A stretch of DNA of 64,000 bases from Actinomycetota bacterium (GCA_016870365.1 VGBW01000004.1:1-64000), one strand, 5' to 3'. Positions 41,736 to 52,400 are shown, counted from the stretch's first letter. The notes: generated from the letters alone by a model not told the origin. Program-made: numbers and translations.

Positions 41736-43001
41736 ATGGAACGCGGCCAAGCCCTAGCTCTAGATGCCCAGGATGATCTAAGGCAATATCGAGATCAATT
41801 TGTAATTACCGATCCCAATACGTGCTATCTAGATGGTAATTCTTTAGGTCGTCTGCCTCATGCCACGGTAGAGGCAATTAGTGATTTTCTTACCCAAGAG
41901 TGGGGGTCAAAGGTCGTTACCGGTTGGGAGAATTGGATTGATGAAGCCCAGACTGTTGGAGACTTGATTGGGCGAAGCGCCCTGGGGGCCGGTGCGGGTC
42001 AAGTTCTAGCCTGTGACACCACCTCTGTGAATCTCTATCAATTAGCCCTAGCCGCAATAAGGGCAAGGCCCGATAGGAAAACCATGATTATTGATGCCGC
42101 TAATTTTCCAACCGATCGTTACATAATGGCCGGTATTGCAAAGAGCCTAGGCTTGAATCTAACCACCATTGATAATGAAGATAGCGCCCTTAGTGAAAGT
42201 GAATTGATTACACCAGAACTACTAAAAGGCTATCTCTCAGATGATGTGGCCTTGGTTTCACTGCAAGTCGTGCAATATCGCTCAGGTGCTAGGCAGGATA
42301 TCAAGGCCCTTACTGAATTAGTAAAGAGTTATGGAGCCTTAATGCTCTGGGATGCAGCCCACGCAGTGGGATCTGTGGTCCTTGATTTTGATAAGAACTC
42401 AGTTGATCTGGCAGTTGGCTGCACCTACAAGTACGGAAACTCAGGACCAGGATCTCCTGCCTGGTTATATGTCTCAAGGCAGATGCAGAACCAACTACAA
42501 GTTCCAATCCAAGGATGGTTCGCCCAACGAGATCAATTCGCTATGGGTCCAGATTTTGAAAGAGTTGAAAGCATTCGGGGCTTTCAAATAGCCAGTCCTT
42601 CGCTAATTGGACTGCGCTGTGTTAAGAGCGCATTTGAAATGATCGAAGAGGCAGGAATTTCTGCCATCCAGGCAAAAGCTGCGATTGGAACTGAGATGAT
42701 GATTGAATTATCTGAGAAGTGGCTTGAACCACTAGGTTTCTCACTCAATACGCCAAGAAGTTCCGGCAAGCGTGGAGGACATATATCTCTCTGTCATCCA
42801 GAGGCGGGTAAAATTGCTATTGCTCTGCGCAAGTACGCCAATGTGATTCCAGACTTTCGTGCTCCCAATTCGATAAGAGTCGCTATCTCGCCCCTAGTTA
42901 ACTCCTATGTAGAGGTTTATGACGGGTTTCAAAGAATCAGAGATTTAGTAAGCACTCGTCAGTATGAGAAAGTCAGTGATGCAGAGGTTCGAGTCACATG
43001 A
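41736..43001 (+). CDS. kynU: Kynureninase
   Basis: The 421-residue PLP enzyme cleaves kynurenine to anthranilate and alanine. Family motifs are CYLDGNSLGRLP, NFPTDRY, YRSGARQDI, WDAAHAVG, the PLP lysine in GCTYKYGNSGPGSPAW (about K232), IQGWFAQRD, FQIASPSLIGL and FRAPNSIRVAISPL. It forms a two-gene unit with tryptophan 2,3-dioxygenase (ATGA overlap). No kynurenine formamidase lies beside it. Confidence 0.93.
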   Translation: MERGQALALDAQDDLRQYRDQFVITDPNTCYLDGNSLGRLPHATVEAISDFLTQEWGSKVVTGWENWIDEAQTVGDLIGRSALGAGAGQVLACDTTSVNLYQLALAAIRARPDRKTMIIDAANFPTDRYIMAGIAKSLGLNLTTIDNEDSALSESELITPELLKGYLSDDVALVSLQVVQYRSGARQDIKALTELVKSYGALMLWDAAHAVGSVVLDFDKNSVDLAVGCTYKYGNSGPGSPAWLYVSRQMQNQLQVPIQGWFAQRDQFAMGPDFERVESIRGFQIASPSLIGLRCVKSAFEMIEEAGISAIQAKAAIGTEMMIELSEKWLEPLGFSLNTPRSSGKRGGHISLCHPEAGKIAIALRKYANVIPDFRAPNSIRVAISPLVNSYVEVYDGFQRIRDLVSTRQYEKVSDAEVRVT

Positions 43002-43792
43002 GTCAAAGCGATGACGCCGCCCTTACCTATAGCTCCTATCTGAAGGTTGGCGAGTTACTCAAACTGCAACAACCACTCTCTGAAGGCCCTGAGCATGATG
43101 AGTTGTTGTTCATCGTGACCCATCAAACCTATGAACTCTGGTTTAAGGAGTTGATCCATGAATTTCTTGCTGCGCAAAGAAGTCTTGAATCCGGCGATAC
43201 TCATTACTCACTATCTATTCTGGGTCGAATTAGAACAATCCTAAAAATCTGTGTTGCTCAGATCGACATTCTTGAGACGATGACCCCGCTGCAATTCAAT
43301 TCATTCCGCGATCGCCTAGGAGCTTCCAGCGGTTTTCAGTCTGCGCAATTTAGAGAAGTCGAAGCAATCCTTGGAAGACGCGACCAAAAAGCTGTATCGC
43401 ACCTTCTGCCAGAGGATAAGCAGCGGGTTGAGAATGTGATGCAGCAACCAAGCATTTGGGATAGCGCACTTAAGTATTTTGATGGACGAGGATTTAGTAT
43501 TAGAAAGGAAATTTTGAACCGTGATTTCGCTTTGAGCTATCAACCGAATGAGGCTGTGCAAGAGGCTCTGCTTGAACTTCATAGGAAAGATCCTGAAGGC
43601 TCACTTATCTGTGAGCGCTTAGTGGATATCGATGAAGGCCTGCAAGAGTGGCGCTATCGCCATGTAAAAATGGTGGAGAGAACTATTGGGCATAAGAGTG
43701 GAACTGGTGGCTCAAGTGGTACCGCATATCTTTCTTCAACTCTGTTTAATCCAGTATTTCCTGATCTCTGGCAGATTAGAAGTAGGTTTTAA
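42998..43792 (+). CDS. kynA: Tryptophan 2,3-dioxygenase
   Basis: The 264-residue haem enzyme opens the indole ring of tryptophan to N-formylkynurenine. It shows LTYSSYLKVGELLKLQ, HDELLFIVTHQTYELWFKEL, QFNSFRDRLGASSGFQSAQF, EWRYRHVKMVERTIG followed by HKSGTGGSSG, and a C-terminal FPDLWQIRSRF, all typical of bacterial TDO. Its TAA overlaps the convergent ileS stop by two bases. Confidence 0.94.
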   Translation: MSQSDDAALTYSSYLKVGELLKLQQPLSEGPEHDELLFIVTHQTYELWFKELIHEFLAAQRSLESGDTHYSLSILGRIRTILKICVAQIDILETMTPLQFNSFRDRLGASSGFQSAQFREVEAILGRRDQKAVSHLLPEDKQRVENVMQQPSIWDSALKYFDGRGFSIRKEILNRDFALSYQPNEAVQEALLELHRKDPEGSLICERLVDIDEGLQEWRYRHVKMVERTIGHKSGTGGSSGTAYLSSTLFNPVFPDLWQIRSRF

Positions 43793-46700
43793 GCCCTACT
43801 TAGTCTTAGGCAAAGGCCGAGCTCTTGATCACTTGGCTTTAGGCTCGGATCTCTTTCAAATGAGAGAGCTAGAACCTCTTCACTTATCCAGGCGATTCCA
43901 TCCTGAATTGCCTTCGATGATGATATATCTGAGTTCCACTTCACATGGATGCGATCACTGACATCAAATCCTGCGGTCTTTCGCTCATCTTGAATGGCGC
44001 GAATAGCCTCTCTAACAATGCCTTTTGCGATCAGTTCATCAGTTAGTTTCAAATCCATAGCGACGCTCTCACCTGAGTGTGAAGCCACTGCCCAACCAGT
44101 TCTTGGGGTTTCAGTAATAACGAGATCATCCTCGGTAATCTCTACTGAGTTTGTGTCATAGGAAATTGATGCTTTCCCATCTTTTCTTATCTGACCAACT
44201 AGAGCTTGGGCATTAGAAGAGGTGATGGCCTTCGATATTGCTTGAACCTCGCCGCCAAATCTTGCTCCAAGTGAGCGGAAATTAGCCTTGATAGAGATTT
44301 CAACTAGATCTGCTCCAGCGCTAGAAAGATCATCTAAGGATTCAACATTGAGTTCATCTGAGATTTGATCGCGAAGTTCAACATCTAGCGACTTCCAGCC
44401 AGGAGCTGCAATTAGCGCTCGAGAAAGAGGCTGGCGAATCTTTACGCCAGATTGCGCCCTAGATGCTCGACCGAGCTCAACTAGCCTTCTGGTTAGAGCA
44501 ACAGATTTGGAGAGTTCTTTATCAATTAATGAATCATCACTGACAGGAAAATCTGCCAGGTGGACTGAAATAGGTCCATCCTCTTCAACAACGCAAATAA
44601 GTTCTTGCCAGACATGTTCAGTAATGAATGGCACCATAGGGGCCATTAGTAAGGTGACGTTCTTTAGACAGTGATGCAGGGTGGAGAGAGCTGGGCTATC
44701 GCCATCCCAGAATCTTCTTCTCGATCGCCTGACATACCAATTGGATAAATCGTCGATGAATGTGGCAATTGCCGAGCCAGCCAACTGGGAATCAAAATCG
44801 GTTAGAGCTTGATCAACTAATGCAATTAGTTGATTTAATTCGCTTAAAATCCAACGATCCAATATTGAAAGTTGAGTGGAGTTAGTTATTGGAGTTGGGG
44901 AGTAATTAGCAGCTGAGGCATAGAGGGTTAGAAAGGAGACCGTGTTCCAATAGGTAAGTAAGGTCTTTCTTACGACTTCTGAGATGGCTTCATGGCTAAC
45001 ACGTCTTGCACTCCATGGAGAACCAGCAGCGAGCATGTACCAACGGACCGCATCTGCTCCATGTTTATCCATAAGCGCCATTGGCTCAAGGACATTGCCT
45101 AAATGCTTACTCATCTTGCGACCATCTTTATCCAAGATATGCCCTAGGCAGAGCACGGTTTTATAGGAGGATTTATCAAATACCAGAGTTCCAATAGCCA
45201 TCAAGGTATAGAACCAACCGCGGGTCTGATCAATTGCCTCGCATATAAAGTCAGCAGGATAGGCCTGGTTAAACCTCTGATCAGATCCTTGACTATGGGG
45301 ATATCCCCATTGAGCAAAGGGCATGGCACCTGAGTCATACCAACAATCAATAACTTCAGGGGTTCGCACCATCTGTGATGGACAACTAAGGCATTTAAAG
45401 ACAATCTCATCGACAAAAGGTCTATGAAGTTCCAGATCAGTCAAATCCCTCCCGTATCGCGCCTGCAATTGCGCCTTTGAAGCAAAGGCCTCTTCATGCT
45501 TGTTTTCGCAGCGCCAGATAGGAAGGGGAGTTCCCCAATAGCGATTGCGAGAGAGAGCCCAATCGATATTGTTATTTAACCAATCGCCATAGCGACCCGT
45601 TCTTACTGTCTCTGGATGCCAATCGGTAGCGGCATTTTCTCGCAATAACTCTTCTTTGATTTTGGTAGTTCTGATGTACCAAGAAGGTTGGGCGTAATAG
45701 ATCAGGGGAGTATGACATCTCCAGCAATGTGGGTAGGAGTGCTCATATTGCTGATGTTTATAGAGCGCTGCAGATTTCTTAAGCACTTTGATTAGGACTC
45801 TATCTGCTTGCTTAAAGAACATGCCACCAACTGTTGGAATGTTTGATTCAAATTCACCATTGGGAGCAATTGGGTTGATCACCGGTAGGCCATATTTGCG
45901 ACAAGTCTGTAAGTCATCTGCGCCAAATGCTGGTGCTTGATGAACCAATCCGGTTCCATCTTCAGTAGTCACATAGTCAGCAAGGACTACATAATGAGCA
46001 TCTGGAATATCAACAAAGTCAAAGGGGCGTTGATACTTAGTCTTCTCTAATTGATTTCCCTTCAACTTTCTTAAGACCTCATAACCGCCATCTATCGCCT
46101 CAACTAGGCTTTCTGCGATCACCAAGACTTCCGAGGTGACCTCCTTTTCAGAATCGGCCTTAGTTCTAACCACCAAATAATCAACATCTGGGTTTACGGC
46201 AATTGCGGTATTAGAGACCAAGGTCCAAGGGGTAGTAGTCCAGACTAGAAGTGATGCCCCAAGATCTTTTAGCTCCCCTTCAGTAATTGGAAAGCGCAAG
46301 TAAAGGCTCGGGTCAGTAACGCTCTCATAGCCTAGAGCTATCTCATGATCTGAAAGACCTGTGCCACATCTTGGACAATAAGGAGCTACGCGAGAATCTT
46401 GGACTAGTAGGCCTTTGCTATGAATTTGAGCAAGAGACCACCAGACACTCTCAATATATTCGTTAGACATCGTCCAATAAGCCTGATCAAAATCGACCCA
46501 GAAGCCCATCCGTTCAGTCATCTCAGTAAATGCGCCAACATGTCTTTGCACTGAATGACGACACTTTTCATTAAAGGCAGCTATTCCATATTTTTCGATA
46601 TCGCCTTTTGCCGAGAATCCAAGTTCCTTTTCAACTTCAATCTCCACAGGAAGGCCATGGCAATCCCAACCGGCGTTGCGAATGACATATTTACCCTTCA

Positions 46701-46935
46701 TCGTTTGAAAACGAGGAAATACATCCTTAAATACTCGAGCTTCAATATGATGTGTTCCCGGTAATCCGTTAGCGGTAGGCGGTCCTTCATAAAAAGTCCA
46801 ACTCTGTCCACCTTGGCGCATTCTGACGCTGCTATGGAAAATGTCTTGGGCTTGCCAGAAACCTAGAATTTCATGTTCTACTTTCGGAAGATCGATGGAG
46901 GCAGGTAGTGCTAAGTAAGGTGAAGTGCTTGCCAC
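43789..46935 (-). CDS. ileS: Isoleucyl-tRNA synthetase (type 2, eukaryote-like)
   Basis: The 1048-residue class I synthetase has the HIGH element as GTHHIEARVFKDVFPRF, a large CP1 editing domain, CWYDSGAMPFAQWGYP, and the KMSKS loop as DGRKMSKHLGN. A C-terminal anticodon-binding region with RSRRRFWDGD follows. The GTHHIEARVFKD and KMSKH forms are those of the IleRS2 group, which is intrinsically less sensitive to mupirocin. Start GTG at 46935 lies five to six bases from a GAGGGGG ribosome site controlled by the T-box leader. Confidence 0.96.
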   Translation of the reverse strand: MASTSPYLALPASIDLPKVEHEILGFWQAQDIFHSSVRMRQGGQSWTFYEGPPTANGLPGTHHIEARVFKDVFPRFQTMKGKYVIRNAGWDCHGLPVEIEVEKELGFSAKGDIEKYGIAAFNEKCRHSVQRHVGAFTEMTERMGFWVDFDQAYWTMSNEYIESVWWSLAQIHSKGLLVQDSRVAPYCPRCGTGLSDHEIALGYESVTDPSLYLRFPITEGELKDLGASLLVWTTTPWTLVSNTAIAVNPDVDYLVVRTKADSEKEVTSEVLVIAESLVEAIDGGYEVLRKLKGNQLEKTKYQRPFDFVDIPDAHYVVLADYVTTEDGTGLVHQAPAFGADDLQTCRKYGLPVINPIAPNGEFESNIPTVGGMFFKQADRVLIKVLKKSAALYKHQQYEHSYPHCWRCHTPLIYYAQPSWYIRTTKIKEELLRENAATDWHPETVRTGRYGDWLNNNIDWALSRNRYWGTPLPIWRCENKHEEAFASKAQLQARYGRDLTDLELHRPFVDEIVFKCLSCPSQMVRTPEVIDCWYDSGAMPFAQWGYPHSQGSDQRFNQAYPADFICEAIDQTRGWFYTLMAIGTLVFDKSSYKTVLCLGHILDKDGRKMSKHLGNVLEPMALMDKHGADAVRWYMLAAGSPWSARRVSHEAISEVVRKTLLTYWNTVSFLTLYASAANYSPTPITNSTQLSILDRWILSELNQLIALVDQALTDFDSQLAGSAIATFIDDLSNWYVRRSRRRFWDGDSPALSTLHHCLKNVTLLMAPMVPFITEHVWQELICVVEEDGPISVHLADFPVSDDSLIDKELSKSVALTRRLVELGRASRAQSGVKIRQPLSRALIAAPGWKSLDVELRDQISDELNVESLDDLSSAGADLVEISIKANFRSLGARFGGEVQAISKAITSSNAQALVGQIRKDGKASISYDTNSVEITEDDLVITETPRTGWAVASHSGESVAMDLKLTDELIAKGIVREAIRAIQDERKTAGFDVSDRIHVKWNSDISSSKAIQDGIAWISEEVLALSFERDPSLKPSDQELGLCLRLSRA

Positions 46936-47137
46936 AAATACCCCCTCGAAATTCGAATATGACTCTTTCGATCTCTTGGAGGGGCGATCTAAGTAACGAC
47001 CGCGGTACCACCCGCCTTGCAGCTTGCGCTGCCGCTTCCTTAAAAACTTACCGCCGGTTCTAGATGAGCTTCTTGCTCATTTCTTCCAACTCGCTCACAG
47101 GTGATGGCCTGGTCATCGCGATATCTGATGTAAGCAC
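46936..47137 (-). promoter_or_regulatory. T-box leader of ileS (translational type)
   Basis: On the minus strand the invariant T-box GGGTGGTACCGCGG (47013-47000) is present; its TGGT bulge pairs with the ACCA end of tRNA-Ile. Downstream, CCCCTCC (46984-46978) can pair with the ribosome site GAGGGGG (46947-46941), so uncharged tRNA would free the ribosome site rather than prevent termination. An ATC isoleucine specifier candidate lies in AGATATCGCGAT (about 47125-47114). Actinobacterial ileS T-boxes are known to act on translation with a shortened stem I; the exact specifier loop needs folding. Confidence 0.9.
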
Positions 47138-47141
47138 GCTC

Positions 47142-47147
47142 ATTCTA
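47142..47147 (-). promoter_or_regulatory. Candidate -10 of the ileS T-box transcript
   Basis: TAGAAT on the minus strand (47147-47142) fits the -10 consensus and would start the leader near 47135, just ahead of the proposed stem I. Confidence 0.45.
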
Positions 47148-47201
47148 GCCTATAGCGGGGCGAGTGGCATTTGAATCGATAAACCTTTAGCCTTCGCCGT
47201 T

Positions 47202-48017
47202 GTGGTATTGAAAAAGAAAGTCCGCTCGGCGGTTGCCAAATCTAAGAGGAAATCTCGCCCAACTAAGGCAAAACCGAAGGCAAAGAATTTAAAGCAAAAG
47301 GCTAAGAAATCTCCTAAGAGAAAGGCTGCGCCAAAGAAAGTTGCAGCAAGAAAACCACCTGGAAAGAAAACTCAAGTTCGCTCCACTCTTGCTAACAAGT
47401 CACTACCTAAGAAAGCTCCGGCTCAGATAATGAAGGGCGCACATAAGACTGCACTTACCAGCAGTACTGCCAAAGGTGGAGCTACAACAATTTCAGTTTA
47501 TAAGCCAGAGATTGAGGCAAGTGATTTAGTCGTCGTTCCAGAAAAGCGACTGGTGATGCCACCACCCGTTAGGGCGCAAAAGCCAGGCAAGAAAGCTCCA
47601 GCCCTAAAGCCGATCAAGACGGCTCCTGTCCCCTTTGTTCTCGCTGGCGAGGAATCATGGAGCGTAAGCGAGATTAAGGCAGTTAGGTCGGAGCTTTCAA
47701 AAGACTTAGTGAGATTAAAGAAAGAACTTGAAGCGATTGAAAGTGAGATGGACGACCTAATTGAAGCATCAGGAGTGGGCGCAGGAGATGATCAAGCCGA
47801 TGCTGGTGCTAAAACATTTGAACGTGAACATGAGATATCTCTGGTATATAACGCTAGAGATATGGTTTTGCAGACCGAGCGAGCATTAGAGCGAATCGAT
47901 ACCAAGACCTATGGGCGATGTGAGGATTGTGGAAGTGCGATTGGGAAAGCTCGTCTCCAAGTTTTTCCTCGTGCCACCCTTTGCATGTTATGCAAACAGA
48001 AGGAAGAGCGCCGATAA
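47202..48017 (+). CDS. DksA/TraR zinc-finger protein with lysine-rich histone-like N-terminus
   Basis: The 271-residue protein has a lysine/alanine/proline-rich basic N-terminal part (about residues 1-85, with repeats such as KAKPKAK and KKSPKRKAAPKK), a linker, a coiled coil (SELSKDLVRLKKELEAIESE) and a C-terminal zinc finger GRCEDCGSAIGKARLQVFPR ending CMLC. The C-terminus is the DksA/TraR fold that binds the RNA polymerase secondary channel; the basic tail suggests DNA or RNA binding. GTG at 47202 has little ribosome-site signal. It sits upstream of lspA with an overlap. Confidence 0.88.
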   Translation: MVLKKKVRSAVAKSKRKSRPTKAKPKAKNLKQKAKKSPKRKAAPKKVAARKPPGKKTQVRSTLANKSLPKKAPAQIMKGAHKTALTSSTAKGGATTISVYKPEIEASDLVVVPEKRLVMPPPVRAQKPGKKAPALKPIKTAPVPFVLAGEESWSVSEIKAVRSELSKDLVRLKKELEAIESEMDDLIEASGVGAGDDQADAGAKTFEREHEISLVYNARDMVLQTERALERIDTKTYGRCEDCGSAIGKARLQVFPRATLCMLCKQKEERR

Positions 48018-48508
48018 GGTCGTCGGGTGCTAACTGCGCGCGACGACTCTTCATAATAATTACGGTCTCAATCTTTGCACTTGACTTGATCAGCAAAAAT
48101 TGGGCGTTTTCTTATCTGCAATACCGAGAGCCAGTAAGGGTTATAGGTGATTTTCTCCAATTGACTTTTTCCACAAACTCGGGAGCTGCTTTTAGTTTAG
48201 TTGGTGATGCCACTTTAATTTTGAGCTCTTTGAAACTCTGTGTAGCTGCATTCATTCTCTACTTCATTCGCAAAGTCACTAGTGCTTCTTGGGCAATTGC
48301 TTTAGCCCTACTACTTGGCGGAGTGCTGGGGAATTTGATGGACCGCGCCTTTAGACCCCCTGCACCTTGGAGGGGTGAGGTTATTGATTGGATTGAGCTT
48401 CCTAATTGGACGGTCTTTAACATTGCAGACTCTGCCATTGTGATCTCAGCGATCTTGATGAGCCTTCTAGCCATTCGAAAAATTGAGCCTTATAGACGAG
48501 GTATCTAG
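47990..48508 (+). CDS. lspA: Lipoprotein signal peptidase (signal peptidase II)
   Basis: ATG at 47990, inside the end of the dksA-like gene (28-base overlap), gives 172 residues; the first membrane helix begins only about 20 residues later. Four helices are seen. Catalytic aspartates lie in GNLMDR (about 117) and FNIADSAI (about 147), with FSTNSGAAFSL earlier. It cleaves prolipoprotein signal peptides after Lgt modification (lgt at 59002). The stop overlaps the rluD GTG (TAGTG). Confidence 0.92.
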   Translation: MQTEGRAPIRSSGANCARRLFIIITVSIFALDLISKNWAFSYLQYREPVRVIGDFLQLTFSTNSGAAFSLVGDATLILSSLKLCVAAFILYFIRKVTSASWAIALALLLGGVLGNLMDRAFRPPAPWRGEVIDWIELPNWTVFNIADSAIVISAILMSLLAIRKIEPYRRGI

Positions 48509-49437
48509 TGGAGCGCGAGAAAAGGGCGATCCAGATAGATGAGGCCTTAGATGGCCAGAGGGTCGATACCGCTTTATCGAAGACGTTAGAGCTTTCAAGA
48601 AGTGTGGTGGCAGATCTACTTAATGCCGGAAATGTTTTGCAAGGAAAGAGACCTCTTTCAAAATCAGATCGTGTTAGCGCAGGGGATCGTTTAACAGTTC
48701 TAATGCCAGCCCGCTATGATCCATTGGAATTGAAAGAAACACCGATTGAAACACTTGAGATAATCTATGACGATGATGATGTTGTAGTGGTTAATAAACC
48801 AGTAGGATGCGCCGCACATGCCAGCCCTGGTTGGATGGGTCCGACTGTTGTTGGCGCTCTTCTTGCCAGGGGATATCGAATATCAACTACCGGACCGCAA
48901 GAGCGACAAGGAATAGTACAAAGACTTGATGCCGGAACTTCAGGTTTGATGTTATTGGCAAAGCATGAAGGCTCCTACATTTCGATGAAGAATCAATTTA
49001 GGAAGCGTAGTATCGAAAAAGTTTATCGCATACTAATTCAAGGCCACATTGATCCAGCTGAAGGAAGTATCGATGCGCCAATTGGCCGACATCCAAGAGA
49101 GGATTATCGTTTTGCAGTTGTTGCAGATGGCAAAGCCAGTATTACCCACTATGAATTAATTGAGTATTATCAAGGCGCATCTCTATTGAAAGTCGTTCTA
49201 GAAACTGGAAGAACTCATCAGATTAGAGTTCACTTCAATGCACTGCGCCACCCTCTAGTTGGCGATCTGGCATATGGAGCAGATCCAGTCCTGGCAGCGC
49301 GCTTGGAGTTAGAGCGACCTTGGCTGCATGCAATAGAGCTATCTTTTAATCAACCCTCAAGTGATGAGCGAATCATCCTAAATGCCCCACTGCCAGAGGA
49401 TCTAACGCGCGCCCTTGCGTTGCTCTCGGTCAAGTGA
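48508..49437 (+). CDS. RluD-family 23S rRNA pseudouridine synthase
   Basis: The 309-residue protein has an N-terminal S4 RNA-binding domain (GQRVDTALSKTLELSRSVVA) and a catalytic domain with VVVNKPVGCAAHASPGW, the catalytic aspartate in VQRLDAGTSGLML (about D140), KVYRILIQGH and TGRTHQIRVHFNALRHPLVG. RluA/RluD members modify helix 69 of 23S rRNA; the exact target is inferred from position after lspA, a conserved actinobacterial order. Confidence 0.9.
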   Translation: MEREKRAIQIDEALDGQRVDTALSKTLELSRSVVADLLNAGNVLQGKRPLSKSDRVSAGDRLTVLMPARYDPLELKETPIETLEIIYDDDDVVVVNKPVGCAAHASPGWMGPTVVGALLARGYRISTTGPQERQGIVQRLDAGTSGLMLLAKHEGSYISMKNQFRKRSIEKVYRILIQGHIDPAEGSIDAPIGRHPREDYRFAVVADGKASITHYELIEYYQGASLLKVVLETGRTHQIRVHFNALRHPLVGDLAYGADPVLAARLELERPWLHAIELSFNQPSSDERIILNAPLPEDLTRALALLSVK

Positions 49438-49450
49438 GAGCAAGGGAGTA

Positions 49451-52400
49451 GTGTCGCCGACCGTGAGCCAGGGTTTTGTCCATCTACATGTCCATACCGA
49501 GTATTCGATGCTCGATGGAGCTGCCCGCGTGGAAAAACTAGCTCAAGAGGTTGCTCGCTCAGGTGATGGCGCGATTGCTATGACCGATCATGGAAATGTA
49601 TTTGGCGCCTTTGATTTCTACAAGACTATGAAGGGTGCTGGCGTCAAGCCGATTATTGGAATTGAAGCCTATGTAGCTCCGGAATCTAGATTTGATAGGA
49701 AACGGGTTAAATGGGCTGAAGGCGGAGAAGACGATATCTCAGGCGGTGGGGCATATACCCATATGACGCTCTGGGCTGAAAATAATGTTGGTCTTGCCAA
49801 TATCTTTCGCCTTTCATCTTTGGCTTCGCTAGAAGGTTTTTATTACAAACCCAGAATGGATCGAGAGCTACTCTCCAAATTTAGCCAAGGCGTTATTGCA
49901 ACCACCGGTTGCCCGGCAGGCGAGATTCAGACGCGGATCAGGATGGGCGCTTATAACGAAGCGAGAGCAGCTGCGGCAAATTATCGCGACATCTTCGGAG
50001 CTGATAATTACTTTGTTGAGATTATGGATCATGACATCGAAATTGAGAGACGAGTCAAGGATGATTTGCTTAAATTGTCTAAAGAACTTGGACTGCCGCT
50101 TGTGGCGACAAATGATCTTCACTATACCTATGCTGAAGATGCCAAACATCATGCCGCACTTCTTTGTATTCAATCAGCTAGCACACTGGCTGATCCAAAG
50201 AGATTCAAATTTGAAAACGAGGAATTCTATCTCAAAGATGCTAAGGCAATGCGTCGGATCTTTAAAGATTTAGAGGTTGCTTGCGATAACACGTTACTTA
50301 TTGCTGAGCGTTGCAATATCACCATGCGCGAGAATGAGAACCTGCTTCCCAAATTTGCTGTCCCAGACGGTGAAAGCGAGAACTCTTGGCTAGTCAAGCA
50401 GGGTGAGCGAGGCTTATTGGAGAGATTTGGCGTAAAGAGCATGGATCAGGTGCCGCCGCAATATCAAGCACGACTTCACTTTGAACTAGACGTTATGACT
50501 AAGATGGGATTTGCGGGATACTTCTTGGTTGTTGGTGACTTAGTTTCTCATGCTAAGAAAGAGGGCATCCGTGTTGGTCCTGGAAGAGGATCCGCTGCGG
50601 GTTCACTAGTTTCTTATTCTTTAGGAATTACAGGACTTGATCCGATCAAGCACGGATTGCTCTTTGAGCGCTTCTTGAATCCAGATCGCATCTCTATGCC
50701 TGATATCGACTTAGACTTCGATGAGCGTCGACGCTCAGAGATGATTAGGTATGCCACCCATAAATATGGTGATGATCGCGTGGCTCAGATTATTACCTAC
50801 GGAACCATCAAATCGAAAGCGGCGATTAAAGATGCTACCCGAGTTCTAGGTTATCCATATGCGCTAGGTGAACGGTTAACTAAAGCGCTGCCGTCTTCAA
50901 TTATGGGGAAAGACATTTCACTTCAAGGCGTTTTTGATAAGGAAAACGAGAGATTTGGGGAGGCTCAAGAGTTTAGAAACATTTATGAAACTGATCCTGA
51001 TTCAAAAACCATTGTTGATATGGCCAAGGGGCTAGAGGGACTTAAGCGGCAGTGGTCAGTCCATGCTGCAGGGGTGATCCTTAGTAGGGATCCATTAATT
51101 GATGTGATTCCAATTCATCGAAGAGACTCAGATGGATCGATTATCACTCAATTTGATATGGGTGCATGCGAGGCAACGGGGCTCTTAAAGATGGACTTTC
51201 TGGGGCTACGCAATCTCTCAGTCCTTGATGATTGCCTAGAAAATATCAAGAGCAATCAAGGAGAGACAATTGTCCTGGAATCCTTAGAGCTTTCAGATAA
51301 GAAGACTTTTGGATTGCTTTCAAGAGGGGAGACCCTTGGAGTATTCCAATTAGATAGCGCACCGATTCGAGCGTTGCTTAGATCAATGGCTCCAGATTGC
51401 TTTGAAGACATTTCAGCTGTTATTGCACTCTATCGCCCAGGACCTATGGGTGTAAATGCTCATAATGATTATGCAGATCGCAAGAATAAACGCAAAAGAA
51501 TTGAACCAATTCATCCCGAGTTAAGGGCGGCCCTTGATGAAATTCTGGCAGATACCTATGGGCTTATTGTCTATCAAGAGCAAGTCATGGCAATCGCACA
51601 AAAACTTGCTGGCTTTTCTCTAGGTCGAGCAGATCTGCTGCGTAAAGCTATGGGAAAAAAGAATAAAGAGATTCTTGATAAAGAGTATGTTCACTTCGAA
51701 GAGGGCATGCGTAATAATGGATTTTCCAGCATAGCGATTGAGGAACTATGGAAGACGCTAATTCCATTCTCGGACTATGCCTTCAATCGAGCTCATAGCG
51801 CAGGCTATGGAGTGCTTTCGTTTTGGACTGCCTATCTCAAGGCTAACTACCCAACTGAATATATGGCAGCTCTGCTTACTAGCGTCAGGGATGATAAAGA
51901 TAAGTCAGCCCTTTACCTAAATGAGTGTCGCAGAATGGGTATCAAGGTCCTTGCTCCCGATGTTAATTTCTCAAATGCTGAGTACACCCCAGGTGGAAGT
52001 GATATTCGATTTGGACTAACTGCCATTAGGAATATTGGAGAAAATGTCGTGGCATCAATTGTTAAGAATCGTAAGGAGAAGGGCAAGTACACCTCCTTTG
52101 GTGATTTCCTGGCAAAAGTTGAGGGCACAGTCTGTAATAAGAAAACTATCGAGTCCCTTATTAAAGCCGGCGCCTTTGATTCTTTGGGCCATTCTCGTAA
52201 AGGCCTTATGAGCATTTATCTAGAGGCCATTGATTCAGTATTAGAAGAAAAACGCGCACAAGCCATTGGTCAATTTGATCTATTTGGTGGTGCAAACGAA
52301 ATTAGCGCAAACGGCATCGCGACTCTGGCGCTTGAAGTAAGTGATCAAGAGTGGGAAAAGGCACTACTTCTTGCTTATGAGCGAGAGATGCTAGGTCTTT

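Noticed and set aside
46950-46962. TCGAAATTCGA near ileS as a protein-binding operator
   Set aside because: It lies within the T-box expression platform between the anti-ribosome-site and the ribosome site, so RNA structure is the simpler explanation.
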